Source of the DNA: Polaribacter sp. IC073
GTDB lineage: Bacteria; Bacteroidota; Bacteroidia; Flavobacteriales; Flavobacteriaceae
DNA length: 64,000 nt
Assembly: GCF_007997075.1 (NCBI RefSeq)
Contig: NZ_VORS01000004.1
Location: forward strand, 248,001-312,000
Direction: 5' to 3'
Shown here in pieces: positions 34,960-42,791 of the stretch (position 1 is the stretch's first letter; every line of letters begins with the position of its first letter). The notes beneath the pieces are model-generated. The model was given only the letters and a program-made list of their open reading frames with translations, did not search any database and was not told the origin of the DNA. The translations under genes and the position numbers were made by a program.

Positions 34960-36474
34960 ATGGAAAAAACGAAGCCAATCGCAGCAAAAAAGATAGACAA
35001 GAGTAGAATTATCAGTCTTGAAAAAGGGAAAATTCCGCCACAGGCAGTAGAACTAGAGGAAGCTGTTTTAGGTGCAATGATGATTGATAAAAAAGGGATT
35101 GATGATGTAATTGACGTCTTAAGTCCCGATGCTTTTTATGACCAAAAACATAATGAAGTTTATGCTGCTATTTATGAATTATTTCAAAATTCTCAACCCA
35201 TAGATTTATTAACGGTTTCGAACCTGTTAAAAAAGAATGGAAAATTAGAGTTTGTTGGAGGTGATTTATTTTTGATTCGTTTAACTCAGAAAGTAGCTTC
35301 TTCTGCGCATATCGAATTTCATGCTAGAATTATACTACAAAAATTTATTCAACGTAAATTAATTTCAATTTCAAGTGAAATTATAGAAAATGCATATGAC
35401 GAAAGTACAGACGTTTTCGAATTATTAGATGATGCCGAAGCAAAACTTTTTGAAGTTACCCAGGGAAATTTAAAAAAGAGTTCTGAAGATGCAGGTTCCT
35501 TGGTAAAACAAGCATTAGCAAAGATTCAAGAAATTGGTAACTCAGAAGGAATGTCTGGTTTACAGACAGGTTTCACCAAGTTAGATGCGTTAACTTCTGG
35601 TTGGCAACCCTCTGATTTAGTGATTATTGCTGCACGTCCTGGTATGGGGAAAACAGCATTTGTAATTTCGATGGCAAAAAATATGGCAATCGATTTTGGT
35701 CACGGAGTTGCTGTATTCTCTTTAGAGATGTCTTCTGTTCAGTTAATTACGCGTATGATTTCTTCAGAAACGGGCTTAACTTCAGAGAAATTAAGAAAAG
35801 GAAATTTAGAGCCTCATGAATGGGAGCAGCTAAACGTAAAAGTGAAAAAACTTTCTGATGCACCTATTTTTATTGATGATACTCCGTCTCTTTCTGTATT
35901 CGATTTACGTGCAAAAGCACGAAGATTGGTATCGCAACATGGTGTAAAAATTATTGTAATTGATTATTTACAATTAATGACAGCTGGTGGAAAAGCAGGA
36001 GGAAATCGTGAACAGGAAATCTCTATGATTTCTCGAAATTTAAAAGCATTAGCAAAAGAATTAGAAGTGCCTGTAATTGCACTTTCTCAGTTATCACGTG
36101 CGGTAGAAACGCGTGGAGGAAGTAAAAGACCTCTACTATCCGATTTACGTGAATCTGGTGCTATTGAGCAAGATGCAGATATTGTTTCTTTTATTTTCCG
36201 TCCAGAATACTACGGAATGACAGAATGGGACGATGATGAGCATACGCCATGTGAAGGACAAGGTGAATTTATTGTTGCAAAACACAGAAATGGTGGATTG
36301 GATAATATTCGTTTGAAATTTACAGGACATTTAGCCAAATTTTCAGATTTAGAAGAAGGTTTTAGTTCAGAATTTCAATCTTCTATGAATGCAGATTTCC
36401 CTGATGATCCTTTTGCAAGTGAAGGCGGAATTGATCCAAAAGATGCTTTTGGTGATACAGATGTTCCTTTTTAA
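34960..36474 (+). CDS. dnaB: Replicative DNA helicase DnaB
   Basis: Hexameric fork helicase. The 504 residues comprise an N-terminal primase-interaction domain (about 25-130, PPQAVELEEAVLGAMM) and a RecA-like C-terminal ATPase with Walker A RPGMGKTAF (K231), Walker B IIVIDYLQLM, the arginine-containing segment ALAKELEVPVIALSQLSRAVE and DLRESGAIEQDADIVSF. There is no intein. The last 40 residues are acidic and Gly/Asp-rich. The first 20 residues are basic and extra to the core fold. It is followed by a strong hairpin, so it is probably transcribed alone. Confidence 0.97.
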   Translation: MEKTKPIAAKKIDKSRIISLEKGKIPPQAVELEEAVLGAMMIDKKGIDDVIDVLSPDAFYDQKHNEVYAAIYELFQNSQPIDLLTVSNLLKKNGKLEFVGGDLFLIRLTQKVASSAHIEFHARIILQKFIQRKLISISSEIIENAYDESTDVFELLDDAEAKLFEVTQGNLKKSSEDAGSLVKQALAKIQEIGNSEGMSGLQTGFTKLDALTSGWQPSDLVIIAARPGMGKTAFVISMAKNMAIDFGHGVAVFSLEMSSVQLITRMISSETGLTSEKLRKGNLEPHEWEQLNVKVKKLSDAPIFIDDTPSLSVFDLRAKARRLVSQHGVKIIVIDYLQLMTAGGKAGGNREQEISMISRNLKALAKELEVPVIALSQLSRAVETRGGSKRPLLSDLRESGAIEQDADIVSFIFRPEYYGMTEWDDDEHTPCEGQGEFIVAKHRNGGLDNIRLKFTGHLAKFSDLEEGFSSEFQSSMNADFPDDPFASEGGIDPKDAFGDTDVPF

Positions 36475-36500
36475 CTATTAAATATCCTATAAAATTATAT

Positions 36501-36536
36501 AAATACACAATTGCTTCCTCGTAATTGTGTATTTTA
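36501..36536 (+). terminator. 12-bp stem terminator after dnaB
   Basis: AAATACACAATT (36501-36512) and AATTGTGTATTT (36523-36534) are perfect complements around a 10-base loop, ending in T residues. It lies 26 bases after dnaB and just before the next gene, whose ATG is at 36546. Confidence 0.7.
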
Positions 36537-36545
36537 GTTTTTGAT

Positions 36546-37805
36546 ATGAAAAAACTCTTAACAATCCTAACATTTCTCTTAATCTCAAACTCAATTTGGG
36601 CATCTTTTATATATGTACCCATGAGTAATGATAACCAGAAAAATCATTTAAAAGCATACGGAATTGTCTTTTTCTCTTTAGAAGTGGATTTAAAATCGAA
36701 ATGGTTGTTAAATTATGATGGAGGCGCATTTTTAATTGAAAATAATAAAATTGTAGAAAATGAATGTAAAATTCGAGGAGTTTCTTATCAAGTTATTTCA
36801 GATGCAAAAGCACAATTAATTTTACAAGAAATTGCTGCCCCATCTTCTAATCAAGATGCAGTAACTTTAGAAAAAGCACCAAAAATAGCGGTTTATTCGC
36901 CAAAAGATAAAATGCCTTGGGATGATGCTGTGACCATGGTTTTAACCTATGCCGAAATTCCATTTGATGTTATTTACGACAAAGAAGTTTTAGAAGATAA
37001 ATTGTTGATTTACGAATGGTTGCATTTGCATCATGAAGATTTTACAGGACAATACGGTCGATTTTATGGTGCTTTTAGAACAGCACCTTGGTATATAGAA
37101 GGAAAACAAAGAGCAGAAAAACTAGCAAAAGAACTTGGCTACTCTAAAGTGTCACAAGAAAAATTAGCCGTTGCAAAAAAGATTAGAGATTATGTTGTTG
37201 GTGGTGGCTTTATGTTTGCCATGTGTTCTGCAACCGATAGTTTTGATATTGCGCTATCGGCAGAAGGAATTGATATTGCGGAAGCAATGTTTGACGGTGA
37301 TGCATCTACACCAAACTATCAATCTCAAATAAACTACAATAAAACATTTGCATTCAAAGATTATCAATTAATTAAAAGCCCTACAACGTATGAGTTTTCT
37401 TCTATTGATATGACCAGCAAACGAAAAATACCTAAAACATCAGATTATTTTTCTTTGGTAGAGTTTTCTGCAAAATGGGACCCTGTACCAACCATGTTAA
37501 CGCAAAACCATACCACTTTGGTAAAAGGATTTATGGGACAAACCACTTCTTTTGACAGAAATACAGTAAAGAGCAATGTATTGGTTTTGGGTGAAAATAT
37601 AGTGAATAGAGAAGCTCGTTATATACACGGAACGAAAGGAAAAGGAATGTTTACTTTTTATGGAGGTCATGATCCGGAAGACTATACACACAGAGTTGGC
37701 GACCCAAAAACAGAACTAGATTTACACCCAACTTCACCTGGTTATCGTTTAATCTTGAACAACGTATTGTTTCCTGCAGCGAAGAAAAAGAAGCAAAAAA
37801 CCTAA
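36546..37805 (+). CDS. Conserved secreted Flavobacteriia protein (often labelled asparagine synthetase B)
   Basis: A 419-residue protein with a signal peptide (MKKLLTILTFLLISNSIWAS). It shows no glutamine-amidotransferase Cys2 and no asparagine-synthetase PP-loop motif, so the common database label looks wrong. Conserved-looking blocks are APKIAVYSPKDKMPWDDAV, LHLHHEDFTGQYG, GGGFMFAMCSATDSFD, MFDGDAS and YGGHDPEDY. GGGFMFAMCSATDSFDIALS has the feel of a nucleophile-elbow Cys in a class I glutamine-amidotransferase-like fold; that is an inference. The start at 36546 is chosen because the signal peptide begins there. It is convergent with the AraC-type gene, two bases between stops. Confidence 0.75.
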   Translation: MKKLLTILTFLLISNSIWASFIYVPMSNDNQKNHLKAYGIVFFSLEVDLKSKWLLNYDGGAFLIENNKIVENECKIRGVSYQVISDAKAQLILQEIAAPSSNQDAVTLEKAPKIAVYSPKDKMPWDDAVTMVLTYAEIPFDVIYDKEVLEDKLLIYEWLHLHHEDFTGQYGRFYGAFRTAPWYIEGKQRAEKLAKELGYSKVSQEKLAVAKKIRDYVVGGGFMFAMCSATDSFDIALSAEGIDIAEAMFDGDASTPNYQSQINYNKTFAFKDYQLIKSPTTYEFSSIDMTSKRKIPKTSDYFSLVEFSAKWDPVPTMLTQNHTTLVKGFMGQTTSFDRNTVKSNVLVLGENIVNREARYIHGTKGKGMFTFYGGHDPEDYTHRVGDPKTELDLHPTSPGYRLILNNVLFPAAKKKKQKT

Positions 37806-37807
37806 AC

Positions 37808-39493
37808 TTATTTTTGCTGACTTAATTCTTTGATGTAATAGGATGGTTTTAACCCTGTTTTTTTATGAAATGCATTCGCAAAAGATTCTGTTGTATTAAA
37901 ACCAACTTCTTTAGCAATCGCTTTTATAGAATACTTTCTAATACGTTCATTATTATTTAAAAGTTCTATGGAATAGTCAATTCTCAAATCTCTAATGTAA
38001 CTAGAATAACTTTTATTCTTATTAGAATTTATAATTTTAGAAAGATAATTAGAATTTGTTTTTAAGTGAGAAGCAAGTCCTTTAAGACTTAATTTCGTAT
38101 CGGTAAATTTATTATTTTTTTCAAATTTATCTAAACCAATAAGTACACTTTCTATTATGTCTTTAGAAATATTTAACGCTTCTATTTCTTTAACTTTAAC
38201 GTCAGTTTTAGGAATTGCCATCCTGCTTTTTGCTTTTATAAATTGCTTGAAACGTTCTTTTAGTATTTTCTTTTTTCGATTTTGATACATTAGTAAAAAC
38301 AATATGATTATTGAGAGACCAAAAATAGCATAAGTCGCTTTTTTAGAAGTATTAAGATTGCCTTTTAACTCACTTATGATTTTCTCTTTTTGAGCATTTA
38401 ATTTGGGAATTTCATATTCATTTTTAAATGTTTGAGCCAATTTTTTTTCATTGGTATTTAAGGTACTATCTACTTTTAAAAGCTTTTCAATATATACTAA
38501 TTGGTTTTTTAAATCTTCTTTCTCTTTATAATAATTAATCAAAAAATGATAACTACTTTTTTGAGTAGGAAGTGCCATGTTTATTTTTTGGTGTAGCGAA
38601 TCGATTAATAAATTATAGTGAAATGCTTTTTCTTTCTGGTTTAACTTTACATACGATTTTGCGATATAATTATAAGTTTGTGATAGCGTTCGGTAGTTTT
38701 CGTCTAGAACTGTCCACTTTATGGAGTTTTTTAGGTTAACTATTGCTGTTTGATAATTTTGTTGACTATAATTGATTTCACCTTGTCTATATTTACTGTA
38801 GCTTATGAGCTTTTCATTTTCTATTAATTTTGAAAAATTAATAGCTTTATTATTAAAAAAACTAGCTGAGTCAAACTTTTTTTCTTTTAGGTAACTAGAA
38901 GATATGTTAGATAATAGAGAGAAATATCCTATGTTATTTCTAAATTTAGGATAGTTATCGTAAAAATGATACACTTTTAAAAACATTTTTCTTGCCGCAT
39001 CAAACTGTTTGTTTCTTGTTTTTAAGTTTGCCACCCTCTCCAAAGCAATGTATTTTAGACTATCATTTTTATATGAGTTTGCAGACTCTATTGCAGAAAG
39101 ATAATTTTCTAAAGATTTGTCATTTATTTGATGTATAATGTAATAATTACCTTTTTCTAAATAAGCATACGTAGGAAACATTTTATTTGGATTCTTTTTT
39201 GTCTCACTTATTAATTTATTTAAATAATTCAAATAAATCATTTCATCCTCCAAAACCTCACGTAAAAAGTAATATCCAGTTATGGTGTTTATAGTATCAT
39301 TATTTTTTTTAGCTTTTTCTAGGTATACAGTAGCATATTTCTTTGCTTTAATAGAATCCGTAAATTTATTCTCATAATATTTATCTGCATAATAATTATA
39401 AGAGGAATCTAGTGATGAAGAATCTTTGTTTTGAGCATTAGTAGGTAGATAAAACAACAACAATATAAGATATATAGTCGATTTATTGATCAT
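37808..39493 (-). CDS. Membrane-bound TPR/AraC-type transcription regulator
   Basis: A 561-residue protein with a signal or first membrane segment (1-20), a periplasmic tetratricopeptide-like region (about 40-370, many Tyr/Asn/Lys-rich helices), one membrane segment (about 385-402, YAIFGLSIIILFLLMY) and a cytoplasmic AraC helix-turn-helix (about 450-557; LASHLKTNSNYLSKIINSNKNK and IAKEVGFNTTESFANAFHKKTGLKPS). The layout suggests a one-component sensor linking a periplasmic signal to transcription. Its target is not visible. The nearest divergent unit is an RNA candidate and the transketolase gene. Confidence 0.88.
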   Translation of the reverse strand: MINKSTIYLILLLFYLPTNAQNKDSSSLDSSYNYYADKYYENKFTDSIKAKKYATVYLEKAKKNNDTINTITGYYFLREVLEDEMIYLNYLNKLISETKKNPNKMFPTYAYLEKGNYYIIHQINDKSLENYLSAIESANSYKNDSLKYIALERVANLKTRNKQFDAARKMFLKVYHFYDNYPKFRNNIGYFSLLSNISSSYLKEKKFDSASFFNNKAINFSKLIENEKLISYSKYRQGEINYSQQNYQTAIVNLKNSIKWTVLDENYRTLSQTYNYIAKSYVKLNQKEKAFHYNLLIDSLHQKINMALPTQKSSYHFLINYYKEKEDLKNQLVYIEKLLKVDSTLNTNEKKLAQTFKNEYEIPKLNAQKEKIISELKGNLNTSKKATYAIFGLSIIILFLLMYQNRKKKILKERFKQFIKAKSRMAIPKTDVKVKEIEALNISKDIIESVLIGLDKFEKNNKFTDTKLSLKGLASHLKTNSNYLSKIINSNKNKSYSSYIRDLRIDYSIELLNNNERIRKYSIKAIAKEVGFNTTESFANAFHKKTGLKPSYYIKELSQQK

Positions 39494-39627
39494 AGGAGCT
39501 TTTTCTTTGCTGACAAAAGTAAAATATTATTTTAAAGTTGTACTATCATTAGGCAACTATTATAAGGGCTTTATCACTTTTTTTAGGAGTCGAAATTCGT
39601 GAATTCAGACTATAAATCTTTGTGTAT

Positions 39628-39742
39628 TTTACTGCTCATGCGTTTCTTTGAACAAGAAAAGGAGTGCAGTAGCTTTAATTAAATGTATTCGTTACATTAT
39701 GGGATTATTACTGTGAAAAAGTATCTGTTGCGCACTCTTTTT
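39628..39742 (+). ncRNA. Candidate structured RNA (6S-like architecture), about 110 nt
   Basis: The 329-base gap 39494-39822 holds no frame of note but a foldable unit. AAAAGGAGTGC (39657-39667) pairs with GCACTCTTTT (39732-39741), extended by AGTAG with CTGTT through a 2-base bulge, then large unpaired regions. The structure is capped by AATGTA-TTCGT-TACATT (39682-39698), and a T-run ends it. An upstream hairpin with TTTCTT/AAGAAA arms lies at about 39643-39659. A closing stem, central bubble and terminal hairpin resemble 6S RNA (6S-Flavo in Rfam), but I could not compare to the model. Its promoter is weak (AATCTTTG at 39615-39622). Alternatively it is only a hairpin in a leader. Confidence 0.4.
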
Positions 39743-39790
39743 TCTATTTATTTTTTTCATTTATTTTAAAGATAAATCCAATCACTTTCG

Positions 39791-39798
39791 TATTTTTG
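39791..39798 (+). promoter_or_regulatory. -7 element of the transketolase promoter
   Basis: TATTTTTG fits TAnnTTTG and ends 25 bases before the ATG at 39823. No clear TTG -33 element was seen. Confidence 0.45.
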
Positions 39799-39822
39799 TT
39801 GCCAGATAATTAAAATAACAAG

Positions 39823-40668
39823 ATGCCAACAACACAACAGTTACAAGATTTTACGCAACAAGTTCGTAGAGATATTTTAAGAATGGTACACAAAGTAAAC
39901 TCTGGTCACCCAGGAGGTTCTTTAGGATGTGCAGAATTTATCACTTGTTTATATCAAGAGGTAATGGACTATTCTACAGATTTTACGATGGATGGAAAAA
40001 ATGAAGACCTATTCTTTTTATCAAACGGACATATTTCACCTGTATTTTATAGTGTTTTGGCACATAGTGGCTTTTTCCCTGTGGCAGAATTATCAACTTT
40101 TAGGTTGTTAGATTCAAGATTACAAGGGCACCCAACAACGCACGAAGGTTTACCTGGTGTAAGAATTGCTTCTGGTTCTTTAGGACAAGGAATGTCTGTT
40201 GGTTTAGGGGTAGCACAAGCTAAAAAATTAAACGGAGACAACAAAATAGTGTATACTTTACATGGTGATGGCGAATTGCAAGAAGGGCAAAACTGGGAAG
40301 CAATTATGTATGCATCAGCAAAAAAAGTTGATAATTTAATTGCAACAATCGATTTAAACGGAAAGCAAATTGACGGTGCTACCGACGATGTTTTACCAAT
40401 GGGAAGCATTAGAGCAAAGTTTGAAGCTTTTGGTTGGGATGTTTTAGATGTTGAAAAAGGAAATGATATTGAAGCGGTATTGGCTGGTTTAGCAGCAGCA
40501 AAAGCATTAACAGGTAAAGGAAAACCAGTGTGTATTTTATTGCACACAGAAATGGGGAACGGAGTAGATTTTATGATGCACACACATGCATGGCATGGTA
40601 AAGCACCAAGTGATGCTCAATTAGAAAGCGCATTGGCTCAAAACCCTGCAACTTTAGGAGATTACTAA
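39823..40668 (+). CDS. Transketolase, N-terminal (TPP-binding) subunit
   Basis: A 281-residue protein corresponding to the N-terminal third of transketolase. Visible are KVNSGHPGGSLGCAEF (substrate His), LSNGHISPVFYSVLA, HPTTHEGLPGVRIASGSLGQG and the TPP signature HGDGELQEGQNWEAIMYA with IDLNGKQIDG. It ends where a full-length enzyme would continue into the pyrimidine-binding domain. Split transketolases are usual in Flavobacteriia, with the C-terminal subunit gene adjacent. Here the next gene is bshA and a terminator intervenes, so the partner must be elsewhere. The pair acts in the non-oxidative pentose phosphate pathway. Confidence 0.92.
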   Translation: MPTTQQLQDFTQQVRRDILRMVHKVNSGHPGGSLGCAEFITCLYQEVMDYSTDFTMDGKNEDLFFLSNGHISPVFYSVLAHSGFFPVAELSTFRLLDSRLQGHPTTHEGLPGVRIASGSLGQGMSVGLGVAQAKKLNGDNKIVYTLHGDGELQEGQNWEAIMYASAKKVDNLIATIDLNGKQIDGATDDVLPMGSIRAKFEAFGWDVLDVEKGNDIEAVLAGLAAAKALTGKGKPVCILLHTEMGNGVDFMMHTHAWHGKAPSDAQLESALAQNPATLGDY

Positions 40669-40703
40669 AAATTGAATTTTAAAATCAAAATTATATTTAT
40701 AAG

Positions 40704-40737
40704 AAAGCTTTTCAATTTAATTGAAAAGCTTTTTTTA
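40704..40737 (+). terminator. Terminator after the transketolase subunit
   Basis: AGCTTTTCAATT (40706-40717) and AATTGAAAAGCT (40719-40730) form a near-perfect stem followed by seven T. It lies 38 bases after the stop codon. Confidence 0.85.
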
Positions 40738-40836
40738 TGGTTTTATTTTGATTTGAAGTGTAAGAATACCTTTACCTTTACAACTAACAAATTAAAATTG
40801 ATTCAAGTTTAAATCATTTATTATTCAAAAAATTAC

Positions 40837-41973
40837 ATGAAAATAGGTATTGTATGTTACCCAACATTTGGTGGAAGTGGAGTAGTTGCTACAGAGTTAG
40901 GAATGGCTTTAGCAGACAAAGGTCATGAAGTACATTTCATCACGTACAATCAGCCAGTTCGTTTAGATTTTTTATCACATAATTTGCATTTTCATCAAGT
41001 AGTGATAGAAGAATATCCACTTTTTGAATACCAGCCGTATGAATTAGCGTTGTCTAGTAAAATGGTAGAAGTTGTTAGAAAACACGAATTAGAAGTTTTA
41101 CATGTGCATTATGCTATTCCGCATGCCTATGCAGCGTATATGGCAAAACAAATGTTAAAAGAGAAAGGCTTAGATGTTAGAGTTGTAACTACATTACACG
41201 GAACAGATATTACTTTAGTAGGAAGTCACCCAACCTATAAAACAGCAGTAGAATTTAGCATTAATAATTCGGATGTTGTAACTGCCGTTTCTAATAGTTT
41301 AAAAGAAACGACGAATAAATTATTCAATATTACAAAAGATATAAAAGTAATTTACAACTTTATTGATGTAGAAAAGTATGAAATTGCAGATAAAGAAGAA
41401 TGCAAACGTATGGCATTAGCAAAACCCAATGAAAGAATTTTTACGCATATTAGTAACTTTAGACCCGTAAAAAGAGTAGAAGATGTTGTTCGTGTTTTTG
41501 GTGAAGTGAGAAAAGAAATTCCTGCTAAATTATTAATGATTGGCGAAGGGCCAGAAAGAGCAAAGGCAGAAAAATTAGTAAAAGAGTTAAAATTAACAAA
41601 AGATGTTTTCTTTTTAGGAAACAGTACAGAAGTTGCTAAAATATTATGCTATTCAGATGTTTTTTTATTGCCTTCTCAAACAGAAAGTTTTGGTTTGGCC
41701 GCTTTAGAAGCAATGGCTGCAGGAACTGCTGTAATTTCTACAAATACTGGTGGTTTGCCAGAAGTTAATATTCATGGCGAAACAGGTTATTTAAGCAACT
41801 TGGGTGATGTTGCAGACATGGCAAAAAATGCCATTTCTATTGTAAAAGACGATGCAATTTTAGAACGATTCAAACAAAATGCTAAAAAACATACCAGGCA
41901 ATTTTCTTTAGAAAGCATACTTCCTGTTTATGAAGAAATTTATAAATCTTGTTATAAAAGTAATGTTTCATAA
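40837..41973 (+). CDS. bshA: N-acetyl-alpha-D-glucosaminyl L-malate synthase (bacillithiol pathway)
   Basis: GT4-family retaining glycosyltransferase that joins GlcNAc from UDP-GlcNAc to L-malate, the first step in bacillithiol synthesis. The 378 residues begin MKIGIVCYPTFGGSGVVATELG, include VVTTLHGTDITLVGSHP and FRPVKRVEDVV, and end with the nucleotide-sugar motif SQTESFGLAALEAMAAGT. These match the BshA subgroup rather than other GT4 enzymes. bshB and bshC are not in the window. It is bounded by a terminator on each side, so it is probably monocistronic. Confidence 0.93.
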   Translation: MKIGIVCYPTFGGSGVVATELGMALADKGHEVHFITYNQPVRLDFLSHNLHFHQVVIEEYPLFEYQPYELALSSKMVEVVRKHELEVLHVHYAIPHAYAAYMAKQMLKEKGLDVRVVTTLHGTDITLVGSHPTYKTAVEFSINNSDVVTAVSNSLKETTNKLFNITKDIKVIYNFIDVEKYEIADKEECKRMALAKPNERIFTHISNFRPVKRVEDVVRVFGEVRKEIPAKLLMIGEGPERAKAEKLVKELKLTKDVFFLGNSTEVAKILCYSDVFLLPSQTESFGLAALEAMAAGTAVISTNTGGLPEVNIHGETGYLSNLGDVADMAKNAISIVKDDAILERFKQNAKKHTRQFSLESILPVYEEIYKSCYKSNVS

Positions 41974-41977
41974 ATAA

Positions 41978-42012
41978 AAAGCTCAAACAAATGAATGTTT
42001 GAGCTTTTTTTA
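41978..42012. terminator. Bidirectional terminator
   Basis: AAAGCTCAAACA and TGTTTGAGCTTT around AATGAA, with A-run upstream and T-run downstream. It serves bshA on the plus strand and the DUF937 gene on the minus strand. Confidence 0.88.
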
Positions 42013-42027
42013 TGTAATTCAGTACAA

Positions 42028-42669
42028 TTATTTCCCAAAAATACCACCAAGCATTCCGCCAAGTCCACCAGATTGTTTTTTATCTCCACCGCCTAAAAAC
42101 ATACCAGCAACATCATCAATAACGCTTCCGTCACCATCTGCATCTAGCATTTTTTCTAAAAAATTCTGGTCGTTATCCGCAGAATTACCTCCTAATAAAC
42201 CACCTAAAAGACCTGTTAAATCGCCAGAATTACTAATGTTTTTCTCTTTCTTTTGTTTTGCTAAAACGCCCATTAAAATAGGAGCCGCAATTTTTAAAAT
42301 ATTTGCGACAGAACCAGCGTCTAAACCAGATTTCTGACCAATAATTTTTTCTACACCTTGTTGTTTGCTTCCTAAAACATGATTTAAGATGCCTGCACCG
42401 TCTTGTTTTACACGCTCATCAACTCCGTCACTAAACAAACCACCAAGATTGTCTAAAATACTCCCATCATGTTTACCAGATAAAGCCCCCATTAAGCCTG
42501 CGGCACCTTCAGGAGTTGCAGCATTTCTTTCCATAGCTTTCATTAATAAAGGTAAAGCCATTGTTAAAGCACTACTTGTTTTAGCTGTATCATTTCCTGT
42601 AGAACCTGCTACACCAGAAACAATCTGTTTTCCTAAATCACTACTCAATAAGTCTAAAATACCCGCCAT
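42028..42669 (-). CDS. DUF937 protein with an EF-hand-like acidic loop
   Basis: A 213-residue Gly/Ala/Leu-rich helical protein matching DUF937: MAGILDLLSSDLGKQIVSGVAG at the start, LPLLMKAMERNA, and DLTGLLGGLLGGN. Near residue 170, DADGDGSVIDD looks like a calcium-binding loop (D-x-D-x-D-G). The end is a Gly/Met-rich tail. The function is unknown. It is divergent from the symporter gene, about 120 bases apart, and has a terminator on its downstream side. Confidence 0.85.
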   Translation of the reverse strand: MAGILDLLSSDLGKQIVSGVAGSTGNDTAKTSSALTMALPLLMKAMERNAATPEGAAGLMGALSGKHDGSILDNLGGLFSDGVDERVKQDGAGILNHVLGSKQQGVEKIIGQKSGLDAGSVANILKIAAPILMGVLAKQKKEKNISNSGDLTGLLGGLLGGNSADNDQNFLEKMLDADGDGSVIDDVAGMFLGGGDKKQSGGLGGMLGGIFGK

Positions 42670-42791
42670 TTTTATGTTTTTAATAATTAATATGAATGTT
42701 TTCTAATTTTATGACACAATATACGCATAAAGTCACCTCATTTTTAATTATTTTTTTATCTTTCCATTCTAAAATAATTTTAAACAATCTA

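Noticed and set aside
36546..37805. Asparagine synthetase B function
   Set aside because: No PP-loop, no N-terminal Cys nucleophile, and a signal peptide is present; the label would be wrong.
42696..42791. Upstream extension of the symporter gene
   Set aside because: The added 32 residues are not conserved-looking and precede the first proper membrane helix; ATG 42792 is more plausible.
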